Source: Bacteroidaceae bacterium
GTDB taxonomy: Bacteria > Bacteroidota > Bacteroidia > Bacteroidales > Bacteroidaceae
DNA: 12,336 nucleotides
NCBI GenBank assembly: GCA_016302435.1
Contig: JAEDNQ010000058.1
Coordinates: 1 to 12,336, forward strand
Reading direction: 5' to 3'
The position numbers and the translations under genes were made by a program. Each line of letters opens with the position of its first letter. Position 1 is the first letter of the stretch. The notes under the pieces were generated by a model. That model was not told the DNA's origin. It saw only the letters and a list, made by a program, of their open reading frames with translations, and did not search any database. Positions 1 to 6,722 of this stretch are shown piece by piece.

Positions 1-20
1 CCGTCTCACTCTTCAGCGTC
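1..20. other. window edge downstream of cobU
   Basis: This is the stretch just past the cobU stop codon, at the downstream end of the cluster. It is too short to show a gene. The ATG that overlaps the cobU stop (ATGA) opens a frame that closes after three codons, so it is not the start of the next gene. No hairpin followed by a T-run is visible, so the transcript probably continues into further genes, plausibly other nucleotide-loop genes, beyond the edge. That last point is inference. Confidence 0.4.
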
Positions 21-545
21 TCATTTTATCTTCACACTGATGCCCGACACCATGAGTAGCACTTCGTCCGCCTTAGAAGCCACATACTGGTTGAACCATC
101 CGAGCAAGTCGGTGAAACGTCGCTGCACATCATTGGCACTCACGCCTCCCATGCCAATCTCGTTGGTGACGAAGATGAAGGTGGCATCCTGAGAGGTGAA
201 ACGGTCAAACTCTGTTTTTGCTTCCTCCAAGACTTGATCCACAGACTGGTCCTCTGCCGAAGAAGCAAAAAAATTGGTGAGCCACAGTGTGCAGCAGTCG
301 ATGAGGACTGTGCGTCCGCCGACATCGTGACGGCTGAGCCATTTTTCCTCCTCTATGTTCGTCCACTGTGGACCTCTGTTAGCCTGATGACGGCGCACCC
401 TACAGGCAAACTCCTCGTCCCAGATGTGGGCGGTAGCCATGTAGACAGGAGAGGGCGAAAGGGAGAGAGCCAACCGTTCGGCATGAGAGCTCTTGCCTGA
501 GCGCTGACCTCCTGTAATCAGTATTATGCGTTTATTATCTTTCAT
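21..545 (-). CDS. cobU: CobU: adenosylcobinamide kinase / adenosylcobinamide-phosphate guanylyltransferase
   Basis: This bifunctional cytoplasmic enzyme phosphorylates adenosylcobinamide and then transfers GMP to give AdoCbi-GDP, which activates the corrinoid for nucleotide-loop assembly. The 174-residue product is a normal length for the family. It has a P-loop GGQRSGKS at residues 12-19, an ATA motif at 37-39, and the RRHQ segment with H53, which corresponds to the histidine guanylylated in CobU. It also has the IDCCTLWL strand at 82-89, the family signature NEIGMGG at 128-134, and the usual C-terminal VSGI..KIK ending. The ATG at 545 is the natural start because the P-loop strand follows at once. 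It is the last gene in the window, 135 bases after the permease, in a gap full of short direct repeats. It serves both de novo synthesis and salvage of imported cobinamide. Confidence 0.95.
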   Translation of the reverse strand: MKDNKRIILITGGQRSGKSSHAERLALSLSPSPVYMATAHIWDEEFACRVRRHQANRGPQWTNIEEEKWLSRHDVGGRTVLIDCCTLWLTNFFASSAEDQSVDQVLEEAKTEFDRFTSQDATFIFVTNEIGMGGVSANDVQRRFTDLLGWFNQYVASKADEVLLMVSGISVKIK

Positions 546-576
546 GTAACATGTCTTTTTTGATGTGAATATTGTA

Positions 577-614
577 ACTATGATGAATCGACTGTACTAT
601 GATGAATCGACTGT
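577..614. repeat. 19-bp tandem duplication, two perfect copies
   Basis: The 19-base unit beginning ACTATGATGAATCG occurs at 577-595 and again, without a mismatch or spacer, at 596-614. It lies in the 135-base gap between btuC and cobU. A perfect abutting pair suggests recent slippage or a tandem binding site. No coding sense was found in it. Confidence 0.9.
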
Positions 615-631
615 GCGAAGCATTTTGTGTC

Positions 632-673
632 TTTCCTTAGCGAATCATCATATCTTCATTTCCTTAGCGAATC
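632..673. repeat. 15-bp direct repeat, period 27
   Basis: TTTCCTTAGCGAATC occurs at 632-646 and again at 659-673, separated by 12 bases. It is a different unit from the 19-bp pair 18 bases away in the same btuC-cobU gap. The second copy ends just short of the btuC stop codon at 681-683. Confidence 0.85.
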
Positions 674-680
674 CCCGTGC

Positions 681-1718
681 TTATCCACCCTTACTGAATC
701 TTTGCCTCTTCGAACGAGTCAGAACGGCCAATGCCACAGGTGCGCCGACGAGAGCTGTGACGGAATTGATGGGCAGAGCACCTTCGAATCCTGGCAGACG
801 GGCAATGAGATTGCACACAAGAGCCAGCGAGGCACCGCAGAGCATAGTGGCAGGAAGGAGTACACGGTGGTCTTCTATCCTGAAGAGCCCTCGGCTTATG
901 TGGGGCACGGCGAGACCAATGAACATGATAGGGCCACAATAGGCTGTGGTGATGGCAGTGAGGATGCCTGCAGAGGTGATGATGAGCATGCGTGCCCTTC
1001 GGACATTGAGTCCGAGATTTTTGGCATATAGTTCTCCGAGCAGAAGCAGATTGAGAGGTTTAGACAGCAGCATGGTGAAGGGGATGAGGACTGCCATGAG
1101 CACGACGAAAACACTGACCTGCCCTCCTGTGACACGGGCGAAGCTGCCCAAGCCCCAGATGACATAGGCGCGTATGTCCTCTTCTGTGGAGAAATATTTC
1201 AGCACTCCGATGATGGCTGTGGCTATATAGCCTATCAACACTCCCACGACAAGCAGAGTGGCATTGCCCTCCAACCTCTGGGAGAGATAGACGATGAGCA
1301 GAAGCACGAGCAAGGCACCACTGATGGCGGCCATCGTGAGGGCGGCATTGCCAAAGACACCGAATCGCCCCATGAATCCTCCGCCCAACGTGCCGCTCAA
1401 CAAGACGATGAATGCCACCCCAAGGCTCGCCGCACTCGATATGCCAAGAACGGAAGGACCGGCGAGCGGATTGCGAAAGACGGTCTGCATCTCCAGTCCT
1501 GCAATGGAGAGACCTGCACCGCAAGCCATAGCCGTGAGAGTCTGAGGCAGACGTGTCTTGAGCACTATGGTGTTCCACACCTCATTGGTGCTCTCGCCAT
1601 GGAGTAGGATGGCAAATACTTGCTCGGGGGGTATGTGCACAGACCCCATAGTGAGGTTGAGCAGGGAGAAGAGCGGTATGCTCAACAGGAGGATTGTCAT
1701 CAGGAGTGCTTTCTTCAT
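681..1718 (-). CDS. btuC: BtuC-like cobalamin/iron-siderophore ABC transporter permease (FecCD family)
   Basis: This is an inner-membrane permease of 345 residues, a normal length for FecCD/BtuC proteins, and it is hydrophobic throughout. Family landmarks are visible: LTAMACGAGLSIAG at 61-74, RNPLAGPSVLG at 82-92, the cytoplasmic loop GELYAKNLGLNVRRAR at 228-243 that contacts the ATPase, GPIMFIGLAVPHISR at 262-276, and the C-terminal TALVGAPVALAVL. The ATG at 1718 begins a typical MKKA.. first membrane segment. The sequence alone cannot separate B12 from haem or siderophore specificity. The cobalamin assignment comes from its place between cbiJD and cobU and from the BtuF-like protein at the head of the cluster. 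A BtuD ATPase would normally sit beside it, but none is in the window. The gene is preceded by a 21-bp tandem repeat array. Confidence 0.9.
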   Translation of the reverse strand: MKKALLMTILLLSIPLFSLLNLTMGSVHIPPEQVFAILLHGESTNEVWNTIVLKTRLPQTLTAMACGAGLSIAGLEMQTVFRNPLAGPSVLGISSAASLGVAFIVLLSGTLGGGFMGRFGVFGNAALTMAAISGALLVLLLIVYLSQRLEGNATLLVVGVLIGYIATAIIGVLKYFSTEEDIRAYVIWGLGSFARVTGGQVSVFVVLMAVLIPFTMLLSKPLNLLLLGELYAKNLGLNVRRARMLIITSAGILTAITTAYCGPIMFIGLAVPHISRGLFRIEDHRVLLPATMLCGASLALVCNLIARLPGFEGALPINSVTALVGAPVALAVLTRSKRQRFSKGG

Positions 1719-1749
1719 TAGTTTAAATTATATATATGTGTATGTTGAA

Positions 1750-1849
1750 ACATGTGTATGTGAATGGATAACATGTGTATGTGAATGGATAACATGTGTA
1801 CGTGAATGAAACATGTGTGTATGTGCGGTGGGAAACATGTATGTGTATT
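1750..1849. repeat. about 21-bp tandem array, five copies, decaying
   Basis: Copies of a unit beginning ACATGTGTATGTGAATGG start at 1750, 1771, 1792, 1811 and 1835. The first two are identical 21-mers. The third is 19 bases with one substitution, the fourth 24 bases and diverged, and the fifth is partial. The array fills most of the cbiJD-btuC gap and touches the cbiJD stop codon. Every copy starts with the palindrome ACATGT. The array runs into a TATATATG tract at 1731-1738, just before the btuC start. Confidence 0.9.
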
Positions 1850-3600
1850 CACTGCCTTATCAGCTCAACGGTGACATCCCCATCAGGAAAGACCTTCTGG
1901 CAATGGGACTGGCAGAGAGATACTATGCGGTCGAAGAAGATGGAAGGCATCTGGTCGTACAACTGGCGTGCCATTGTCACGCTGTCTATGACGGAGGCAA
2001 GACGGGGGGCATCGTCGAGGTCGCTGACAAGTCGATGGAGAAAGGACTTATTGAGGGTGACACGGTGTGAGTGGGTGTCGAGGTGTCCCTCTGCCAGTTT
2101 GACGGCTTTGCCAATGCCGATGCCGATGATGACCCTCTCGAAGCGGAGCTGATGAGCCTGCTGAAGTGTCTCACCGACAAAGTTGCCATAGTGAATGATG
2201 CGCAAGTTGGGGTAGCGCTGTCGGAGAGCCTCTTCGCTCAACTTTCCCGACACTATGCCTATGGCAGTAGCCCTAATGGCACGCGCCACTTCGAGTTCCC
2301 GACGGATGCTGTGGATGAAGGCCTCGTGGCTCAGAGGGGAGACGATGCCCGAAGTGCCTATGATGCTTATGCCGTCGACCACACCCACCTTGGGATTGAA
2401 AGTCTTCTGTGCCAAGAGCCGACCGCCCTCAACACTTATCATGACCTCTAAAGGCTCGGACGTGAGCGAGCTCAAATGACTGATTATCATCTGCCGCGGC
2501 ACAGGATTGATGGCTGGCTCACCCACTTCTATGCCGAGACCTGGCAGAGTGACAATGCCCACACCTTCGCCTCTCCTGAAGACGACGGCTTCGCGCTGCT
2601 CAGGCGACCCATAGGTGACAGTGGCAGTGATTCGGCATCCCTTGGTGACATCGGGGTCATCACTCTCGTCCTTGACGACAGAGGCAACTCCCCTGCCCTC
2701 CAGTTCTACAGGCACTGTCAAGACCTCACCATCGGGCAAGGCAAAAGACACCTCCTCGGGGCGAGCATCGTGAAGAAGGGAGAGAGCTGCGGCTTTTGAC
2801 GCGGCCGTGGCACATGCTCCCGTGGTCAGTCCCGTCTTCAGAGGGAAGAAGTCGGGGACTAAACGCTGGATGGCTCGGCGCAGGCTGTGTCGACCAGTGA
2901 CATAGTGCCAGTCGGAAGGCAGGGTCGGACGCTCCACGACAAAGACCTTCACGCCCAACTGCCTTGCAGCCTCCACCTTCGACTCAAAACCTCCGCTCTC
3001 CCCACTCTCCTTGGTGATGATGGCATCACACCCTACACTCTCCATGAGGAGCCTCTCGTCATGGGCAGTTGGCAGATGGAGGTCGTCATTGTAGAAGATG
3101 ATGCTGTCAGCAGGCAGTCCCTGCCTTCGGGCTATGTCTATGCTCTCTGGGCGGCGGAGGATGCGGAAGACTGTGGGACGTTCTGACCAATAGGGCTTGA
3201 GGCTACTGATGGTGTTAGCACCCGAGAGAGCAAGGAGACGGCGCACACCTGCACGTCTCATCTGCTCCATAGCTTCCTCATAGTCACGGCAATAAACAGC
3301 ATCTGCCACCCTCTCTCCGAAGCATCGCTGCAGGCGCACCACAGGCAGGTGCAGAGCCGCTATGCTCTCATGGAGACGGATGGCAAAGGGATGGGCAGCA
3401 TCGATGATGCACCTCACGCCGTTGTCGTGGCAGAAGCGACGGATGTCATCGCCGCTCATCTCACCGCTGAGCCTCACCCCGTGGCGGAGGCTGACGCTCT
3501 GATGGTCGCCGCGCGTGGAGTAGTAAAACGGCTGTCCGGAGGTGTCGCACAGGTCGGCTGCCAGTCGTCCCTCGGTAGTGCCGCCAAAGATCAGTATCAT
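1849..3600 (-). CDS. cbiJ-cbiD: CbiJ-CbiD fusion: (cobalt-)precorrin-6A reductase + cobalt-precorrin-5B C1-methyltransferase
   Basis: This 583-residue bifunctional corrin-ring enzyme is cytoplasmic. Residues 1 to about 247 are a CbiJ/CobK reductase: IFGGTTEGR at 4-12, DAAHPFA at 67-73, LALSGANT at 123-130 and the TKESG loop at 196-200. Residues from about 252 to the end are CbiD: KTGLTTGACATAA at 255-267, DDPDVTKG at 314-321, NPKVGVVDGISIIGTSG at 402-418, GNFVGETL at 472-479 and GKAVKLAEG..THS at 497-511. CbiD methylates C1 of cobalt-precorrin-5B, and CbiJ then reduces cobalt-precorrin-6A, so the chain holds consecutive steps in reverse order. Its ATG overlaps the TGA of cbiG-cbiF in an ATGA arrangement, which suggests translational coupling. 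Both domains look complete. CbiD is diagnostic of the anaerobic pathway. Confidence 0.95.
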   Translation of the reverse strand: MILIFGGTTEGRLAADLCDTSGQPFYYSTRGDHQSVSLRHGVRLSGEMSGDDIRRFCHDNGVRCIIDAAHPFAIRLHESIAALHLPVVRLQRCFGERVADAVYCRDYEEAMEQMRRAGVRRLLALSGANTISSLKPYWSERPTVFRILRRPESIDIARRQGLPADSIIFYNDDLHLPTAHDERLLMESVGCDAIITKESGESGGFESKVEAARQLGVKVFVVERPTLPSDWHYVTGRHSLRRAIQRLVPDFFPLKTGLTTGACATAASKAAALSLLHDARPEEVSFALPDGEVLTVPVELEGRGVASVVKDESDDPDVTKGCRITATVTYGSPEQREAVVFRRGEGVGIVTLPGLGIEVGEPAINPVPRQMIISHLSSLTSEPLEVMISVEGGRLLAQKTFNPKVGVVDGISIIGTSGIVSPLSHEAFIHSIRRELEVARAIRATAIGIVSGKLSEEALRQRYPNLRIIHYGNFVGETLQQAHQLRFERVIIGIGIGKAVKLAEGHLDTHSHRVTLNKSFLHRLVSDLDDAPRLASVIDSVTMARQLYDQMPSIFFDRIVSLCQSHCQKVFPDGDVTVELIRQ

Positions 3601-5393
3601 GGTTTTCCCTTTCTGTATAGATGTGTGAAGTGGCTGTCGTAGAGGAGGCTAAGCCCCTGTCTGTTGTCGATGGCTTCGCCCACCACTATCATGGTGGTCA
3701 GCGTGAGGTTATTGTCCTTGAGCAGCGATGCCAGTTCTTTGAGCTGTCCGCGGTAGATGCGCTGGTCGGGCCACGTGAGGCGGTAGCACGCCGCCACAGG
3801 AGTGTCAGGCGGATAGCCACCCTCCAAGAGCTGCTGCTGCACCTGGTCGACGATGCTGGCACTGAGGAAGATGCACATGGTAGACTGATGGGCGGCGAGG
3901 AGCTGTAGGCGTTCCTTGGGAGGCATGGGCGTGCGTCCTTCTCCACGTGTGAGGATGATGGTTTGGCAGCGTTGGGGGATGGTGAACTGTGAGCGGAGCT
4001 CGGCAGCCGCTGCGAGGAAGGAGGATATGCCAGGAGTGATGTGATAGCTCATGCCATGCTGGTCGAAATAGGCCATCTGCTCCTGTATGGCACCGTAGAT
4101 GCAGGGGTCGCCCGTGTGGAGACGGACGACGAGGTGACCACGGTCGTAGTGACTCTTCATGAGCTGAAACTGCTGGTCGAGATCCATGCCGGCACTGCTC
4201 CTCACGACACATCCTTGCTTGGCGCAAGCGGTGAGCTGGCGAGGCACAAGGCTGCCAGCGTAGAGGATGAGGTCGGCACGCTCAAGAAACTTCCGTCCTC
4301 TCACACTGACGAGGTCGGGGTCGCCAGGACCTGCACCCACTATCTCTATGTGTCCCTGCCCTTCAGCTCCGCCATCTGACGGCAAGTCTCTGTCGGCTGC
4401 CAGAGCATAGGTGTAGAAGGCAGCCGTGTCTCCTTGACCTACACACCCCTTTTGCTTGCCTATGAGGAGGGGACGCTGAGTGTCAGGACCGATGGCAGCC
4501 GCCTCAGCCACTCCGTAGCATCCCGTCACCTCGTATACCTTCTGTGAGGGATGGGGCACATCGACGGTGGCGAGCCTTTCGGGAGTGTATATGTGGACAT
4601 CGGCAGCAGGCAGCAGTGTCTTCAGACGCGAGAGACAGGGTTCGTCACGCTTGAGGGAGATGGTGGCAATGTCGGCTATGGCCTCAGGCAAGAAGCCTTT
4701 ATGGCGGATGTCTGCCAAGATGCTGTCAGCCACTTCCTCAGGTGCCATCTTCTGACATCCGACACCAAGATGGAGACAAGGAGGGATGAAGTGAATGTGG
4801 AGAGCGGTGGGCAAGTCGGCATGTACTCGGGGAGAGACAATGATGGTGAGGTCGAAATGGACATCGCCCTCTCGGCTTCGGCTCTCCATCTCTGAGAGAG
4901 AAGAGAAGAGCGTCACGTGGGGAGGACATGTCTCACGGAGATGGCGTGTGCCCTCGTCGTCCCACTCTATGACCAAAGCTGTGGGGCGCAGATTGACGAA
5001 GGCAGCAATGGCATCGTTGAGAGCCTGACGAGACATAGGCATCATCGTCCAGCGGTAGTCGTGGGGCAGGCAGTCGAGCGACCACAGCCCCATGTTGTCA
5101 CTCTGGGTGGTGATGACAGCTTCCGCTCCGAGAATCATGGCTATGCGGCGAGAGAGTCGGTTGGCTCCGCCCATGTGGCCCGAGAGGACGGGGATGACGT
5201 AGCGGCCAGTTGAGTCGATGCAGACGACGGCAGGGTCGGTGTATTTGTCGCTGACCATGGGCAGTATCTTGCGCACACAGATGCCCAAGGCGCCGATGAA
5301 GATGATGGCTTCTCCGTCGAAGGGTATCTGCTCCTGCTCTATGGCGGCGGCTATGCGCTTGCCTGCATCGTTGACATAATGGAAGTGTAGCAT
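3597..5393 (-). CDS. cbiG-cbiF: CbiG-CbiF fusion: cobalt-precorrin-5A hydrolase + cobalt-precorrin-4 C11-methyltransferase
   Basis: This cytoplasmic bifunctional enzyme is 598 residues from the ATG at 5393; residue numbers here count from that ATG. The first 330 or so residues are CbiG, which opens the ring lactone and releases acetaldehyde. Landmarks are the GALGICVRKILP stretch near 34-45, DSTGRYVIPVLSGHMGGAN near 60-78 and the C-terminal GVGCQK and GKQKGCVGQGDTA blocks. A short linker leads to a CbiF/CobM SAM-dependent methyltransferase from about 348: GAGPGDPDLVS near 353, HTGDPCIYGA near 426 and LTRGEGRTPMP near 481. The frame remains open upstream to a TTG at 5426, but that extension only translates a TA/CA dinucleotide tract, so I chose the ATG. 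CbiF acts just before CbiG, the reverse of their order in the chain. The last four bases overlap cbiJ-cbiD. Confidence 0.94.
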   Translation of the reverse strand: MLHFHYVNDAGKRIAAAIEQEQIPFDGEAIIFIGALGICVRKILPMVSDKYTDPAVVCIDSTGRYVIPVLSGHMGGANRLSRRIAMILGAEAVITTQSDNMGLWSLDCLPHDYRWTMMPMSRQALNDAIAAFVNLRPTALVIEWDDEGTRHLRETCPPHVTLFSSLSEMESRSREGDVHFDLTIIVSPRVHADLPTALHIHFIPPCLHLGVGCQKMAPEEVADSILADIRHKGFLPEAIADIATISLKRDEPCLSRLKTLLPAADVHIYTPERLATVDVPHPSQKVYEVTGCYGVAEAAAIGPDTQRPLLIGKQKGCVGQGDTAAFYTYALAADRDLPSDGGAEGQGHIEIVGAGPGDPDLVSVRGRKFLERADLILYAGSLVPRQLTACAKQGCVVRSSAGMDLDQQFQLMKSHYDRGHLVVRLHTGDPCIYGAIQEQMAYFDQHGMSYHITPGISSFLAAAAELRSQFTIPQRCQTIILTRGEGRTPMPPKERLQLLAAHQSTMCIFLSASIVDQVQQQLLEGGYPPDTPVAACYRLTWPDQRIYRGQLKELASLLKDNNLTLTTMIVVGEAIDNRQGLSLLYDSHFTHLYRKGKP

Positions 5394-5394
5394 G

Positions 5395-5415
5395 GTGTGT
5401 GTGTATATATATATA
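5395..5415. repeat. dinucleotide tract (GT)5(AT)5 at the cbiG-cbiF start
   Basis: On the plus strand five GT units (5395-5404) run directly into five AT units (5405-5414), ending one base from the cbiG-cbiF ATG codon. Read on the coding strand it is a TA then CA tract. It is alternating purine-pyrimidine throughout, fills half of the 42-base gap after cbiE-cbiT, and leaves no Shine-Dalgarno site. Such tracts change length easily by slippage. Any effect on translation is inference. Confidence 0.85.
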
Positions 5416-5435
5416 AGGTGGGGCAAGTGTGACAG

Positions 5436-6611
5436 CTATGCCCATTGAGCTTTCATGACTCTGATGGGATTGTTGCTGTCGACGGCAATGAGCGTAGAGG
5501 CCACAATGGTCATGCCAGCCTCAGCTGCGGCTGTCTCGAAGAGTTGTCGGCTGGTGTCAGAGACAGAGTTGAAGACTATGCAGCAGTCTGGCAGCATGAC
5601 TGTGGAGAGGAGGCTCACCATCTCTCTCAGGTGTCCGCCATGTCCGCCTATGAAGACGGCATCGGGAGGCGGAAAGAGCGAGAGAGGCTGTGTGAGGAAG
5701 TCGCCTATGACGGCTGTGATGCCTGGTGTGCCAAACTTCCGCGCATTGCTCTCCATCAGTTCTCGTCCCTCTTCCCTCCGCTCGAAGGCTGTCACTTGCA
5801 GATGGGGAAACTGGAGCTTGGCCTCGATGCTGACACTGCCAGTGCAGAAACCGATGTCCCACAGCGAACGTTTCTGATGGAGGTCGAGGAGGCTGAGGGA
5901 GAGCAGGCGTATGGGCATCTTGGTGATCATCTTCGCCCGTCCGTTGAGCAGATGAAAATCGCCCTCGGGCAGACCAAAGGGGCGGCGGTGCGGAGCTGTC
6001 TTCTGGAGTATGAGGCAGTTAGGGATGTCGTAGGCAGTGCCTTCGGTGTAGGTTGTGACACGTTCACGGTCTTCGTTGCCAAGGTTTTCCCCTACGGTCA
6101 TGAGATAGTTGTCGTAGCCATAGCGGAGCATGCGCTGATGGATGGCAGAAGGAGTCTTGGTGCGGTCAGTGAGCACCCCTATGAGGTTCTCGCCCATGAT
6201 GAGCGCCTCGTCCAACTTATCCCAGCTTCGGCCCGTGAGCGAGACGACGTGCATGTCGTGGTAGGGCAAGCGCATGCGGTGAGCAAGGGTCTGAAGGGAA
6301 TGGAAGGTAGGATAGACTTCTATCTGACAGTCAGGACACTCTCGCTCTATGGTGGCTGCCAAGCCGAAGAACAATGGGTCGCCAGAGGCAAAGACGACAA
6401 TGGTGTCATAGAGGGCGTATTGGGCAAAGACAGCAGACAGAGGTACGGTGACATCTATCCACAAGGCATCTTGCGGAAGGTGGGGAGCCATGATTTCTCT
6501 GTGGCGCTTACCTCCCGAGAAGACTTTTCCTCCTTTTATCTTCCGGAGGACATCGGGCGGAAACCACTGCTTGCGACTGTCGCTTATACCTATGATAACG
6601 CAATGTTTCAT
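5436..6611 (-). CDS. cbiET: CbiE-CbiT fusion (CobL type): cobalt-precorrin-6B/7 C5,C15-methyltransferase, C12-decarboxylating
   Basis: This 391-residue cytoplasmic enzyme methylates C5 and C15 of the corrin ring and decarboxylates the C12 acetate. The N-terminal CbiE domain (1 to about 205) is of the tetrapyrrole methylase fold, with IIGISD at 6-11, FSGGKRH at 31-37, ASGDPLFFG at 75-83 and TVGENLG at 172-178. The CbiT domain (about 210-391) is a class I methyltransferase with MITKMPIR at 228-235, SAM motif I DIGFCTGSVSIE at 252-263 and the FIGGHGGHL loop at 320-328. Motif I has Cys where many class I enzymes carry Gly (FCTG for GxGTG). A purine-rich AGAAGAAA precedes the ATG. It lies between cbiH-cbiC and cbiG-cbiF, with 42 bases to the latter. 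Confidence 0.95.
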   Translation of the reverse strand: MKHCVIIGISDSRKQWFPPDVLRKIKGGKVFSGGKRHREIMAPHLPQDALWIDVTVPLSAVFAQYALYDTIVVFASGDPLFFGLAATIERECPDCQIEVYPTFHSLQTLAHRMRLPYHDMHVVSLTGRSWDKLDEALIMGENLIGVLTDRTKTPSAIHQRMLRYGYDNYLMTVGENLGNEDRERVTTYTEGTAYDIPNCLILQKTAPHRRPFGLPEGDFHLLNGRAKMITKMPIRLLSLSLLDLHQKRSLWDIGFCTGSVSIEAKLQFPHLQVTAFERREEGRELMESNARKFGTPGITAVIGDFLTQPLSLFPPPDAVFIGGHGGHLREMVSLLSTVMLPDCCIVFNSVSDTSRQLFETAAAEAGMTIVASTLIAVDSNNPIRVMKAQWA

Positions 6612-6621
6612 TTTCTTCTGA

Positions 6622-6694
6622 CAATTTTCATTTCATCTGACTATATGCACTTTCTTCGAAATACATGCATTTCATCAGCCAATTTTCATTTCAT
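6622..6694. repeat. 15-bp direct repeat in the cbiHC-cbiET gap
   Basis: CAATTTTCATTTCAT occurs at 6622-6636 and at 6680-6694. Weaker related pieces lie between them, such as ATGCACTTTC near 6646 and ATGCATTTCATC near 6665. The whole 111-base gap (6612-6722) is AT-rich and repetitive, and no promoter or terminator is convincing in it. On the coding strand the unit reads as the purine-rich ATGAAATGAAAATTG. Confidence 0.8.
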
Positions 6695-6722
6695 TTATGA
6701 CGTGAAGTCACGGCATACAAGG

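Noticed and set aside
1731..1742. TATATATG tract before btuC as a promoter
   Set aside because: It lacks the TTTG part of the Bacteroidota -7 box and a -33 element, and is better explained as simple-sequence DNA continuing the repeat array.
1558..1809. A plus-strand frame whose C-terminus reads as a WITCVCE repeat
   Set aside because: The repeated peptide is only the translation of the 21-bp intergenic array. The rest is antisense to btuC.
6701..6712. Short dyad CGTGA-AG-TCACG next to the cbiHC stop
   Set aside because: Five-base arms with a two-base centre are too short for a stable hairpin and common by chance; no T-run follows.
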